Part shown: one piece after another, positions 46,243 to 55,239 of the stretch
Numbering within the stretch: position 1 is the stretch's first letter
Layout of the letters: the number at the start of each line of letters is the position of its first letter
Origin: Lysobacterales bacterium
GTDB taxonomy: Bacteria; Pseudomonadota; Gammaproteobacteria; Xanthomonadales; Rhodanobacteraceae
Direction: 5' to 3'
Assembly: GCA_021324945.1 (NCBI GenBank)
Contig: JAJPID010000012.1
Coordinates: forward strand, 58,807 to 122,806
DNA: 64,000 nt
Made by a program: the position numbers and the translations under genes
Notes under the pieces: model-generated
Seen by the model: only the letters and a program-made list of their open reading frames with translations
Database searches by the model: none
What the model was told of the DNA's origin: nothing

Positions 46243-46784
46243 CGCATAGCGCCCTGTGCTGCCCTGATCGCCGGTTCCAGTTCCTGCGCGATCACTTCCG
46301 CCGTCAGCGGGCCGATGTGCTTGTAGCGGATTACGCCTCGCGCATCGACGAGGAAGGTCTCCGGTGCGCCGTACACGCCGAAGTCGATCGCGGTGGCGCC
46401 GCTTTCGTCCGTGATCACCTGCGAATACGGGTTGCCGTGCCGCGCCAGCCACGCCTTCGCGTCGACCGGCTTGTCTTTGTAGTCGTAGCCGATCAGCGGC
46501 ACGCCGAACTTGTTCGCATATTCCATCAGCACCGGATGCTCGTCGCCACAGGCAAAACACCAGCTTGCGAAGACGTTGATCAGGTATGCCTTGCCGAGCA
46601 GGTCGGCCTTGCGCACGCGCTGCGCGGGATCGTCTAGTTTCGGCAGATCGAACGCGGGCGCCGCTTTGCCGATCAGCGGCGAGGGCACGTAATTGGGATC
46701 GTGGTGCTCGTTCCAGACGATGCCGACGCCGAACAGCACGACCAGCAGCGCGAACACCGCGAAGGGAATCAGCCGCACCTTCAT
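46239..46784 (-). CDS. ccmG: Thiol:disulfide interchange protein DsbE/CcmG
   Basis: CcmG (181 aa) is a membrane-tethered periplasmic thioredoxin that keeps the apocytochrome cysteines reduced. An N-terminal anchor (about 5-23) precedes the thioredoxin fold. The active site is SWCFACGDEHP, Cys76 and Cys79, with an uncommon Phe-Ala pair between the cysteines. Family features YDYKDKP and GVYGAPETFLVD, including the cis-Pro, are present. It overlaps both neighbours by 4 bp. Confidence 0.95.
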   Translation of the reverse strand: MKVRLIPFAVFALLVVLFGVGIVWNEHHDPNYVPSPLIGKAAPAFDLPKLDDPAQRVRKADLLGKAYLINVFASWCFACGDEHPVLMEYANKFGVPLIGYDYKDKPVDAKAWLARHGNPYSQVITDESGATAIDFGVYGAPETFLVDARGVIRYKHIGPLTAEVIAQELEPAIRAAQGAMR

Positions 46785-48760
46785 GCGTTCTGTTCAACCA
46801 CTTCAATTCGTGTGGTCGCCGTCGCGCCGGAAACCTCAAGCGCAGTCGCTTCGCGGCGCATCCGGAAACGCTTGTCTGCCGCCGCACAGAACCCGCCCAG
46901 CATCATCAACAGACCACCGGCCCAGATCCAACGTACGAACGGTTTGTCGTACACGCGCAACGCCCAGTCCCCGTCTCCGAGCGGGTCGCCAAGCGACACA
47001 TACAAGTCCCGGAACACGCCCGGATGGATTGATGCTTCCGTCTGCACCTGCCCACGTGGATAGGTGCGCTTCTGCGGGTACAGCGTCACGATCGTTTCGC
47101 CGTTCTTCGAAACATCGACCGTGCCTTGCTGCGCCAGCCAATTCGGACCCTGCGTTTCGGCAACGCCGTCGAATTTGAAATCGTAGACGCCGACGTGCGC
47201 GGTTTGTCCGGGGGAAAGCGCCACGTCCTGTTCGATGCTGAGTGAGCGTGTCAGGATCGCGCCGGCGATGAATACGCCCACGCCCGCATGCGCGCACAAC
47301 ATGCCGAACATCTCCAGTGGATAGCGCTTGCCGCGCGGCGCTTCCTTCCAGCGTTTGATCGCGTAGATCGCGGTGCCGCTCAGCACGTACGTCGCGGCGG
47401 TGACGCCCAGCAGTGGCAGGAAATCACGTGCGCCGAGCACCCATCCGATGATTCCCGAGAGGATCGACAAGCCGACGATGCGCAATCCTGCGCGTTTCCA
47501 CAACGCGAGGTCGGCGTTGCCCCAGCGCGACAGGGGTGCGAACGGCAGCGCCAGCACCAGCGGCGTCATCAGCAGCATGAACAGGAAACCAAAGTAGGGC
47601 GCGCCGACCGAGATGCGGCCGATGTTCAGCGCTTCGCCGACCAGCGGATACAAGGTGCCGAGCAGCACCGTCGCGGCGGCGACGGTGAGCATCAGATTGC
47701 CGATCAGGATCAGCGTTTCGCGCGAGGCCAGCGCGAAAGGCTTCCCGCCCGCGACCTTGGGCGCGCGCAGCGCATACAGCAACAATGATCCGCCGACGAC
47801 GACGGCGAGGAAGCCCAGAATGAACACACCGCGCTTGGGATCGGCCGCGAACGAGTGCACGCTGGTCAACACGCCCGAGCGCACCAGGAACGTTCCGAGC
47901 AGTGAAAGTGAAAACGCGAAGATCGCCAGCAACATCGTCCACGCGCGCAAGCCGCCGCGTTTGTCAGTCACCGCTTGCGCGTGGATCAGTGCAGCGCCCA
48001 CCAGCCACGGCATGAAGCTCGCGTTCTCGACCGGATCCCAGAACCACCAGCCGCCCCAGCCAAGTTCCGAATACGCCCACCAGCTTCCGGCGACGATGCC
48101 GGCGGAGAGGAATCCCCATGCGACGTTGGTCCACGGCCGCGACCAGCGTACCCAGGCCGATTGCAGTTCACCGCCGAGCAGCGCCGCAATCGCGAACGCG
48201 AAGGCCACGCTGAAACCGACGTAGCCCATGTACAGCACCGGCGGATGCATGATCAGGCCGGGATCCTGCAAGACTGGATTGAGGTCCGCGCCATCCGCGG
48301 GCGCGGGAAGAATCCGCGCGAACGGATTGGACGTGGTCAGCGAGAACAGCAAGAAACCGAAGGCGACGAAACCCAGCACGCCAAGCACGCGTGCATGAAA
48401 ACGCTCCGGCAGTTTGCCGCCCAGCGCGGCGACCGCGAGCGTCCATACATTGAGAATTAAAACCCACAGCAGCAACGAGCCTTCGTGCGCGCCCCATACC
48501 GCAGGAAAGCGATACCACCAGGGCAATTGCAGATTGCTGTTCTGTGCGACGTAGGCGACCGAGAAATCCTGCACCAAAAATGCGTACGTCAGGATTCCGA
48601 ACGCCAGCGCCACGAACACGAATTGCCCGACGGCAAGCGAACGCGCCGTTGCCATCAACGGGCGGTGGTCGCGCCACGCGCCGAAGATCGGCAACGCGCA
48701 TTGCAGCGCAGCGAGCAGCAACGCCAGGATCAGAGCCAGTTGGCCGAGTTCGGGGATCAC
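46781..48760 (-). CDS. ccmF: Haem lyase CcmF
   Basis: CcmF (659 aa) is the large inner-membrane subunit that ligates haem to apocytochrome c. About 15 helices are visible. The tryptophan-rich motif WGGWWFWDPVENASFMPWL is intact, as are the His-bearing loops such as WGAHEGSLLLW and LIMHPPVLYMGY. A periplasmic domain (about 510-615, ALSPGQTAHVGVYDFKFDGV) precedes the last helix. It overlaps ccmE and ccmG by 4 bp. Confidence 0.97.
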   Translation of the reverse strand: MIPELGQLALILALLLAALQCALPIFGAWRDHRPLMATARSLAVGQFVFVALAFGILTYAFLVQDFSVAYVAQNSNLQLPWWYRFPAVWGAHEGSLLLWVLILNVWTLAVAALGGKLPERFHARVLGVLGFVAFGFLLFSLTTSNPFARILPAPADGADLNPVLQDPGLIMHPPVLYMGYVGFSVAFAFAIAALLGGELQSAWVRWSRPWTNVAWGFLSAGIVAGSWWAYSELGWGGWWFWDPVENASFMPWLVGAALIHAQAVTDKRGGLRAWTMLLAIFAFSLSLLGTFLVRSGVLTSVHSFAADPKRGVFILGFLAVVVGGSLLLYALRAPKVAGGKPFALASRETLILIGNLMLTVAAATVLLGTLYPLVGEALNIGRISVGAPYFGFLFMLLMTPLVLALPFAPLSRWGNADLALWKRAGLRIVGLSILSGIIGWVLGARDFLPLLGVTAATYVLSGTAIYAIKRWKEAPRGKRYPLEMFGMLCAHAGVGVFIAGAILTRSLSIEQDVALSPGQTAHVGVYDFKFDGVAETQGPNWLAQQGTVDVSKNGETIVTLYPQKRTYPRGQVQTEASIHPGVFRDLYVSLGDPLGDGDWALRVYDKPFVRWIWAGGLLMMLGGFCAAADKRFRMRREATALEVSGATATTRIEVVEQNA

Positions 48761-49224
48761 CGCGTGCCGCCGCCTTGCGCAGCCGCCGGAATGCGATGTT
48801 CTGCCTTGGCTTTCGCGATCGCGTCGGCGACTTCCTTCGGCATATAGGTTTCGTCGTGTTTGGCCAATACCTCGCTGGCATCGAATTGCCCGTTCTGCAT
48901 GAGGCCGGTGGTGATCACGCTCTGCCCCTCGCGGAAGAGATCGGGCAGGATGCCGGTGTATTGCACGCGCATGTCGTGGAAACGGTCGGTGACCACGAAG
49001 TCCGTGGTGAGCGTGCCCGGGACACGATGGATGCTGCCTTCCTTCACCACGCCGCCCAGCCGGAAGCGCGCGTGCATCGGCGCGTGTCCCGCTTCCACTT
49101 CGGATGGGGAATACAAATACGTCATGTTCTGTTGCAGCGCGAACACGGTCAGCGCGGCCGCGATGCCGACCGCCAGCACGATCAGAGAGATCACGATCAA
49201 CCTGCGCTTGCGGACCGGATTCAA
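48757..49224 (-). CDS. ccmE: Haem chaperone CcmE
   Basis: CcmE (155 aa) carries haem in the periplasm through a covalent bond to a His. One N-terminal anchor (about 9-29) is followed by an OB-fold domain with RLGGVVKEGSIHR and YTGILPDLFREGQ. The haem-binding motif is KHDETYMP: His123 and Tyr127. Gene length is normal. It sits between ccmD (10-bp gap) and ccmF (4-bp overlap). Confidence 0.97.
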   Translation of the reverse strand: MNPVRKRRLIVISLIVLAVGIAAALTVFALQQNMTYLYSPSEVEAGHAPMHARFRLGGVVKEGSIHRVPGTLTTDFVVTDRFHDMRVQYTGILPDLFREGQSVITTGLMQNGQFDASEVLAKHDETYMPKEVADAIAKAKAEHRIPAAAQGGGTR

Positions 49225-49234
49225 GACAATGACC

Positions 49235-49444
49235 TCAAGCCGAAGCTGCTTTGCGCGAATCCTGCGTGGGTGCCGAACGCGCGCGTCGCAGTTGCTCGCG
49301 CGCCACGCGGCCGCGCAGTTCGTTCAGGAGTTGGCGGCGGCGAAAGGCAGGCGCGATCCAATCCCAGGCCAGCACGATGAAGAACACCGCGTATGCGGGC
49401 CAGACGTACACCGCATAACCCCCCAATGCGAAGAATTCATGCAT
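49235..49444 (-). CDS. ccmD: Haem exporter protein CcmD
   Basis: CcmD (69 aa) is a small single-span membrane protein that helps release haem-loaded CcmE from CcmABC. It has EFFALGGYAVYVWPAYAVFF and then a basic cytoplasmic tail (APAFRRRQLLNELRGR). It overlaps ccmC by 8 bp. Confidence 0.92.
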   Translation of the reverse strand: MHEFFALGGYAVYVWPAYAVFFIVLAWDWIAPAFRRRQLLNELRGRVAREQLRRARSAPTQDSRKAASA

Positions 49445-50192
49445 TCGCGCTCTCCGCGATCAAGTTGCGCGCCCAATCCTTGCCGCCTTCCACCGCCAGC
49501 AGGCCGACGCGCGCGCGGTTCAATACGCTCGCGAAGAAATACAAGTGCGTCGCCAGCGCCATCAGCAGCAGCGGCCACAGCATGGCCCCGGAGATGTGCG
49601 ACTTGCCGAACAGGTTGACCGTCGAACCCTGATGCAGCGTGTTCCACCAGACCACCGAGTAATGCACGATCGGCAGGTTGACGATGCCGACCAGCGCCAA
49701 CAGCGAAGCCGCGCGCGCGGCGCGACGGCGATCCTCGATCGCGTTGAACAGGCCGATCACGCCGAAGTAGAGGAACAGCAACACCAGTTCCGAAGTCAGG
49801 CGCGCATCCCAGGTCCACCACGTTCCCCACATCGGCTTGCCCCAGAGCGAACCGGTCACCAGCGTGATGAAAGTAAAGGCTGCACCGACCGGCGCGCATT
49901 CCATCGCGATCACTTCGGCCAGTTTGATCCGCCACACCAGCGCGATCAGCGCCGCCACCGCCATGCAGCCGTAACCGAACAGACTCATCCACGCGCAGGG
50001 CACGTGGATGAAGATGATGCGGTAGGCATCGCCCTGCTGGTAATCCGGCGGAGCCAGCACCAGCCCGCCGTACAGGCCGACCGCGCCGAGCAACAGCGCG
50101 CTCCCGAACAGCCACGGTCGCAGCCTGCCGGCGAAGCGGTAGAACGCCGGCGGCGAAGAGAGTTTGTGCAACCAGAGCGGGATGATTTTCAC
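49437..50192 (-). CDS. ccmC: Haem exporter protein CcmC
   Basis: CcmC (251 aa) has six helices and loads haem onto CcmE. The signature WGTWWTWDARLTSEL is intact, with the two axial His candidates in FIHVPCAWMS and IVHYSVVWWNTLHQ. The GTG at 50192 overlaps the ccmB stop (GTGA) and gives the usual MKIIPLWLHKL-type N-terminus, so longer in-frame starts were rejected. Confidence 0.96.
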   Translation of the reverse strand: MKIIPLWLHKLSSPPAFYRFAGRLRPWLFGSALLLGAVGLYGGLVLAPPDYQQGDAYRIIFIHVPCAWMSLFGYGCMAVAALIALVWRIKLAEVIAMECAPVGAAFTFITLVTGSLWGKPMWGTWWTWDARLTSELVLLFLYFGVIGLFNAIEDRRRAARAASLLALVGIVNLPIVHYSVVWWNTLHQGSTVNLFGKSHISGAMLWPLLLMALATHLYFFASVLNRARVGLLAVEGGKDWARNLIAESANA

Positions 50193-50908
50193 GATTCGAT
50201 CGCGATGCGTAAAGCCGCTGCGCAAGCCAATGGTGCCAACACCAGCGCCAGCACTAGCGCGGCGGCCAGCCACAACAGCGGCGCGGAATGCGGCAATCCG
50301 GATTGCGCGGCGGCCACAGCGCCTGCCGCGAAGATCACCACCGGTACCGCCAGCGGCAACAACATCAAGGCCAATAGTATAGCCGAGCGGCGCGTGCCGG
50401 CCGTCAACGCGGCCAGCACCGCACCCAGCAATGCCAGCAGCGGCGTGGCCAGCAGCAGCGCGGACAGCAACACCGGCAGCACATCCAGCGGCAGGTGCAG
50501 CAGCAGCGCCAGCAGCGGCGCGACCACGATCAGCGGCAGGGTGGTAGTGAGCCAGTAACCCACGATGCGTGCCAGCGCCAGCAGGGCCAGCGGTTGCGGC
50601 GCGAGCAGCATTTGTTCCAGCGAACCGTCTTCCAGGTCGCCGCGGAACATCGATTCCAGCGTCGGCAGCATCGCCAACAGCACCGTCACCAGCAGCACGC
50701 CACCGCTGATGCGCGCGAGCAGTTGCGGTTCCGGTCCCAACGCGAAAGGAAACAGCGCCGCCACGATGATCGCGTACAGCACCGGAAACAATGCGTCGTT
50801 GCGGCGTCGCCAGGCCAGCAACAGTTCACGGCGCAGGAATGCACGCGCGGCAGCTGATGCGCCGGGCGCGCGTGCGGTTTCGGTTCGCGCTGGCGCGATC
50901 GTGGCCAT
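50189..50908 (-). CDS. ccmB: Haem exporter protein CcmB
   Basis: CcmB (239 aa) is the six-helix permease of the CcmAB ABC complex. Recognisable parts are FLRRELLLAWRRRNDALFPVLYA at the N-terminus (split here as a cytoplasmic lead and first helix), FRGDLEDGSLEQMLLAPQPL and GTRRSAILLALMLLPLAVPV. ATG 50908 lies 2 bp after ccmA. Confidence 0.94.
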   Translation of the reverse strand: MATIAPARTETARAPGASAAARAFLRRELLLAWRRRNDALFPVLYAIIVAALFPFALGPEPQLLARISGGVLLVTVLLAMLPTLESMFRGDLEDGSLEQMLLAPQPLALLALARIVGYWLTTTLPLIVVAPLLALLLHLPLDVLPVLLSALLLATPLLALLGAVLAALTAGTRRSAILLALMLLPLAVPVVIFAAGAVAAAQSGLPHSAPLLWLAAALVLALVLAPLACAAALRIAIES

Positions 50909-50910
50909 GC

Positions 50911-51555
50911 TTACGCCGCCAACTCCAGACGCACGTGCCGTGCGTTCGGATCGGCAAAGCGCACCGCGCCGTGGCTGGTCAGCAGCGTTGCGCCGCCGCG
51001 CGCACCGTGCATGGAGATCAATGCGTTCACCAGTTCGATGCCGTGGCGGTCGAGATTGGCGTAAGGCTCGTCCAGCAGCCACAGTTCGCCGGGCAGCAGC
51101 GTCAATCGCGCCAACGCCGCACGTTTTTTCTGTCCGGCCGACAGCAGACGCAGCGGCGTGTGCGCGTAAATGGAAAGGTCTACCTGCGCCAGTGCGGCGT
51201 CGACGCTCACGCCTTCGCGTGTGCCGTACAAGCCGGAAAGGAACGCCAGGTTCTCGCATGGCGAGAGGTCGCTCTTCATGCCGGGGTGGTGACCGAGAAA
51301 CACCATCCGTCCCGCGATCGCGTCACGCGAAATCGCCTGCCCGTCGCAACGGATTTCGCCCGTGCTCGGCGGCAGCAGGCCGGCCAGTACGCGCAGCAGC
51401 GTCGTCTTGCCCGAACCGTTGTCGCCTTCCACCAGCAGGGTTTCGCCGCGATCGAGCGCGAAATCCAGTGGGCCGAACACCGCCTCGTCATTGCGGGCGA
51501 AAGCGAGGGCGTGCACGCGCAGGAGAGGAGCGGGATTGGATGATGGCTCGGACAT
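50911..51555 (-). CDS. ccmA: Haem exporter ATP-binding protein CcmA
   Basis: CcmA (214 aa) is the ATPase whose hydrolysis drives release of holo-CcmE. Walker A GDNGSGKTTLLRVLAGL, signature LSAGQKKRAALARL and Walker B LWLLDEPYANLD are intact. It is the first ccm gene; the operon runs A-B-C-D-E-F-G-H-I with overlaps or gaps of at most 10 bp. The ATG at 51555 yields the usual length. DUF3293 and the kyn genes lie upstream on the same strand. Confidence 0.95.
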   Translation of the reverse strand: MSEPSSNPAPLLRVHALAFARNDEAVFGPLDFALDRGETLLVEGDNGSGKTTLLRVLAGLLPPSTGEIRCDGQAISRDAIAGRMVFLGHHPGMKSDLSPCENLAFLSGLYGTREGVSVDAALAQVDLSIYAHTPLRLLSAGQKKRAALARLTLLPGELWLLDEPYANLDRHGIELVNALISMHGARGGATLLTSHGAVRFADPNARHVRLELAA

Positions 51556-51609
51556 GGCGCTGGCGAGTCGAGCCGCGCATTGTCCCATGCGCGCGCCGGG
51601 CCGCAAGCC

Positions 51610-52023
51610 TCAATCCAGTTCGCGCAATTCGGCGATCCCCGAACCGATGCCACGCACGATGGCCGCTTGTTGGAAATGCCGTGCCAGCGCATCCAGCGTC
51701 GCGAAATCTAGACCGGTGACGAATAGGCTGGGTTCGTGCCAGTCCTTGCCAACGCCCATTCCGCTGCGGCAACGCGCGTTCAATGCGCGCAGGGCATCGC
51801 GCAACTCGCGCTGGCGCGCGCGATTGAACGCGCGCGGCGTTTTTTGCGCGCGCGGGTTCCACGCGGTAATGAAACCCCACGGTTCGTTTTCACCACGGAG
51901 AAAATCGCGCAATGCGTCCGGCAGCGGCGCGCCGATGCGGATCGCGGCGGAGCCGCCGCGCGGCAGGCGTACGCGGTATTCGGTTTCCAGCCAGGCGCGC
52001 CGCAGCGAGTCCGATGCAACCAT
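51610..52023 (-). CDS. DUF3293 family protein
   Basis: A 137-aa cytosolic protein matching DUF3293 by its pattern: an LETEYRVRLP start, IRIGAPLP, WGFITAWNPRAQ and the ARQRELRDALRALN helix. The function is unknown. It starts 2 bp after the kmo stop, so it is likely in the kynurenine transcript; ccmA follows after 54 bp. Confidence 0.82.
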   Translation of the reverse strand: MVASDSLRRAWLETEYRVRLPRGGSAAIRIGAPLPDALRDFLRGENEPWGFITAWNPRAQKTPRAFNRARQRELRDALRALNARCRSGMGVGKDWHEPSLFVTGLDFATLDALARHFQQAAIVRGIGSGIAELRELD

Positions 52024-52025
52024 TT

Positions 52026-53453
52026 TCAATTCGATAACGGCAGCGGCGGCAATTCCGCGCGAACGCGTGCTGCGGCGGCATCCAGATCGATGTCTGCTAC
52101 GTTTGCATGTCCTGCCAGCAGTGATTCCAATAATACGTCCTGTTCCAGGCCGCGTTGCCGGCAATACTCATAGGGCAGGTCGGTAAAACTGACCATGCGA
52201 TAACGCGACATGAAATGCGAGGGCGCGCGCTGGCTCAATGTGACGGCAAGTTCGCGCTTAGCGAGGTAATGCGGGTCGGCCACGCCGTCGCGCATTTCGA
52301 TGTAGTTCTCCAGGGCCATCGCCGCGATCGCGTCGGTATTCGGTTTCCGCGCATGCTGGAATTGCGCGAACGCGGCCCCCGGATCATCCGGTTGTGCCTC
52401 CAGCAAATCCGCCAGCTCCACCGCGTCCTCGAAACCCGCGTTCATGCCTTGCCCGTGGAACGGCACGATCGCATGTGCGGCATCGCCCACCAGCAGCGCG
52501 TGCCCATCCAGATGCCAGCGTTCGAGATAGAGGGTTGCGAGTTGCCCGACGGGATGCGCGTTCCAGTCTTCATCAAACGTCGGCATCAGCGCCAGCGCAT
52601 CCGGAAATTCGTGCTCGAAAAACGCGCGCGCGGCTTTGGCATCCGGCAACGTGGCGAAGCTCGGATGCGGCCCATCGTTCGGCAGGAATAGCGTGACCGT
52701 GAAACTGCCCTGCGCGTTCGGCAAAGCGATGCACATGTAATGGCCGCGCGGCCAGATGTGCAGGGCGTGCGGCTCGATGGCGAAATGTTTCGACATCATC
52801 CCGGCCATGGAGTGGCCAGCCAGTGCCAGGGATGGCAAATTGGCGGGCGGAATCTCCAGTTCCTTGTAACCATGCCCCAAGGGCTCAATGCGTTCGCCGA
52901 GATCGCTTGCGCGGCCCATTGCAGCACGCAACGCCGACCCCGCGCCGTCGGCGCCGATCAGGATGTTCGCACAGTGTTCGCGCGTCTTGTTGCGATCGTG
53001 GCCGATGACGATCCCGTTCGTGTCTTGCGCAGAATGTCCAAACGAAACGTCCAGCAGTGGCGCGTCGAAATGCAGCGAGGCGCCGGCGCGTTCTGCGGCA
53101 TCCATCAACAGCATGTTCAACCCACCGCGCGAAACCGACCAGATCACCTCGCTGTCGTCGACGCCATAGGGTTGCAAATTGGTCAAGCCGCCCAGCGGAT
53201 GCACCATCCGTCCGCGCATCATCACGGCTTGTTGCAACACGGCTTCGGCCAATTCGGCCCGGCGCAGCGCATTCAACCCGCGCTCGGCCAGCGCGAGGTT
53301 GATCGAGCGTCCGCCGAGGAACCCGTGCACGCGCGGATCAGGCCTGCGTTCGAATACTTCGACGTGAGAGCCACGCTGCGCCAGCAATGTGGCGAGCAGG
53401 GAGCCGACCAGACCTGCCCCTATAATCGTGATCGCAGGTTTGCCGTTCGACAT
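52026..53453 (-). CDS. kmo: Kynurenine 3-monooxygenase
   Basis: KMO (475 aa) hydroxylates L-kynurenine with FAD, NADPH and O2. The FAD motifs are ITIIGAGLVGSLLATLLAQRG at the N-terminus and LVGDAAHAIVPFHGQGMNAGFED in the middle; GRSINLALAERG is diagnostic of the family. A hydrophobic C-terminal membrane helix as in mitochondrial KMO is absent. ATG 53453 is used because residues before it are not family-like. It follows kynU by 8 bp. Confidence 0.93.
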   Translation of the reverse strand: MSNGKPAITIIGAGLVGSLLATLLAQRGSHVEVFERRPDPRVHGFLGGRSINLALAERGLNALRRAELAEAVLQQAVMMRGRMVHPLGGLTNLQPYGVDDSEVIWSVSRGGLNMLLMDAAERAGASLHFDAPLLDVSFGHSAQDTNGIVIGHDRNKTREHCANILIGADGAGSALRAAMGRASDLGERIEPLGHGYKELEIPPANLPSLALAGHSMAGMMSKHFAIEPHALHIWPRGHYMCIALPNAQGSFTVTLFLPNDGPHPSFATLPDAKAARAFFEHEFPDALALMPTFDEDWNAHPVGQLATLYLERWHLDGHALLVGDAAHAIVPFHGQGMNAGFEDAVELADLLEAQPDDPGAAFAQFQHARKPNTDAIAAMALENYIEMRDGVADPHYLAKRELAVTLSQRAPSHFMSRYRMVSFTDLPYEYCRQRGLEQDVLLESLLAGHANVADIDLDAAAARVRAELPPLPLSN

Positions 53454-53461
53454 TTCGCCAC

Positions 53462-54742
53462 TCACGCACTCGCGTTTCGCCACGCCTGCACGGCTTCGGC
53501 CAACGCGAAGCAGTCCTGAAAACGGTTGTAGAGCGGCGCGGGCGAAAGGCGCATTACGTCCGGTTCGCGCCAGTCGCCAAGCACGCCATGCGCGACGAGG
53601 TATTCGAACAGCGAGCGCCCCGCTTCGCGCCCGTGCCGCACGCGCACGGACAATTGTGCGCCGCGGCGTTCGGGTTCGGCAGGAGTGAGGATTTCCAGCA
53701 CGTCATTCAATTGCGTGCGGATCAGCCAGTCGAGGTAGCCAGTCAGTTTTTTCGATTTCTGGTGCAACCGCTGCATGCCCGCGCGCTGAAAAATTTCCAG
53801 TGACACGCGCAGCGGCGCCAGCGCGAAGATCGGCGGGTTGGACAACTGCCAGCCGTCCGCGCCGGGCGTGGGGTCGAACCCAGGCCGCATCTGAAAGCGC
53901 GTGTCTTCGCGGTGTCCCCACCAGCCGGCGAAGCGCGGCAGGTTCTCGCGCGCGTGGCGTTCGTGCACGAAACAGCCGGCGACCGCGCCGGGGCCGGAGT
54001 TCAGATATTTGTAGCTGCACCACGCGGCGAAGTCGCAGCCACTGTCATGCAGATTCGTGATGATGTTGCCCGCCGCGTGCGCCAGATCGAAGCCGATCGT
54101 GCAGCGTTGCGCGTGCGCGAGTTTTGTGATCGCGGCGAGATCGAATGCCTGCCCCGTCAGATATTGCACGCCCGGCCACAACACCAGCGCGATGCGCGAA
54201 CCGTGTTGATGCAACGCGCGTTCGATCGCAGCCATTGAAACCGTACCGCCCGATTCCTCGCCGTCCAGCTCGATCAGCGCTTCATCGGGATCGTAACCGT
54301 GGAACGCGATCTGTGAGGCCACCGCATGGCGATCCGAAGGAAACGCGTTGCGTTCGATCAAGATCGCGTGCCGCTCGCGCGTGGGCCGGTAGAAGCTCAC
54401 CATCATCAGATGGAGATTGACGGTGAGAGAATTCATCGCCACCACTTCGGAGGGTTCGGCACCGACGATTTCGGCCAGCGCATCGCGCACCTCGCGGTGA
54501 TACGGCAGCCATGGATGCCGGCCGTGCACGTGGCCTTCCACACCCAGCCGCGCCCAGTCGTCCAATTCGTCCAGCAGCGCCTGCCGCGTCGCGCGCGGCT
54601 GCAGGCCTAGCGAATTGCCGCAAAGGTAAGTCTGCTCCACGTCGCCATGCGGCGGGATCAGAAACTCGCCGCGAAATTTACGCAGTGGATCGGCGCCGTC
54701 CTGCGCGCGCGCCCAGTTTGAATCGAAAACGTAATCGTTCAC
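53462..54742 (-). CDS. kynU: Kynureninase
   Basis: Kynureninase (426 aa) is a PLP enzyme that cleaves 3-hydroxykynurenine to 3-hydroxyanthranilate and alanine. The PLP Lys245 is in WCSYKYLNSGPG; FLCGNSLGLQP-like TYLCGNSLGLQPRA, AMNSLTVNLHLMM and GFDLAHAAGN are conserved. The GTG at 54742 overlaps the upstream gene stop by 4 bp (GTGA), and no Shine-Dalgarno precedes it, which suggests translational coupling. With kmo it supplies the route from tryptophan toward quinolinate and NAD. Confidence 0.94.
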   Translation of the reverse strand: MNDYVFDSNWARAQDGADPLRKFRGEFLIPPHGDVEQTYLCGNSLGLQPRATRQALLDELDDWARLGVEGHVHGRHPWLPYHREVRDALAEIVGAEPSEVVAMNSLTVNLHLMMVSFYRPTRERHAILIERNAFPSDRHAVASQIAFHGYDPDEALIELDGEESGGTVSMAAIERALHQHGSRIALVLWPGVQYLTGQAFDLAAITKLAHAQRCTIGFDLAHAAGNIITNLHDSGCDFAAWCSYKYLNSGPGAVAGCFVHERHARENLPRFAGWWGHREDTRFQMRPGFDPTPGADGWQLSNPPIFALAPLRVSLEIFQRAGMQRLHQKSKKLTGYLDWLIRTQLNDVLEILTPAEPERRGAQLSVRVRHGREAGRSLFEYLVAHGVLGDWREPDVMRLSPAPLYNRFQDCFALAEAVQAWRNASA

Positions 54743-55239
54743 TGTGAAAGGACGGATTTTGCGATCGCTTCGCAACCGGCGTCGAACGTGGACGTCCATG
54801 CGGGCGCCGCTGCCGCGGGACGGATGCAGCGCACCTGCACGGCCAAGCCGTTGTGATAGGCGTAGAACTCGACGTAATCGTTCTTCAGCTTGTTTTCCAA
54901 TGCGGTGTAGCGGCGCTTCGGCAGATTCGATTCGTCGCCGCCGGAATAGCCCGGCAGGCGGCGCGCCTTGGCAACCTGGTCGTCGACGAACTTCTGATAC
55001 GTTTGCGCATCCGGGGCGTGCTGCGTGGTGACGGTGATGCGCGCCAGCGAGTTGTTCGCGGCCGCGCCCGGCACCTGGAGCGCAAGGAACTGCGGATCGC
55101 CGTCGGTCTTCTGCATCAGCACTGTCCACGCATCGGGCGCAGCGAAATGCACCACGCCGTCATCGAGCGTGTAATCGGCCGCGCGCGCGGCGAGCGGCGC
55201 GACGCATAACGTGCAAAGCATGATGTGTCTGATTTTCAT
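54739..55239 (-). CDS. Uncharacterised secreted protein upstream of kynU
   Basis: Unrecognised 166-aa protein. A signal peptide (about 1-20, LCVAPLAARA) is followed by a small alpha/beta domain beginning DYTLDDGVVHFAAPDAWTVL and containing TVTTQHAPDAQTYQKFVDDQ and YVEFYAYHNGLAVQVRCIRP; two late Cys could pair. The pattern resembles small periplasmic proteins with a PsbP/DUF1795-like layout, but this is only an impression. It overlaps moaB and kynU by 4 bp each. Confidence 0.75.
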   Translation of the reverse strand: MKIRHIMLCTLCVAPLAARAADYTLDDGVVHFAAPDAWTVLMQKTDGDPQFLALQVPGAAANNSLARITVTTQHAPDAQTYQKFVDDQVAKARRLPGYSGGDESNLPKRRYTALENKLKNDYVEFYAYHNGLAVQVRCIRPAAAAPAWTSTFDAGCEAIAKSVLSQ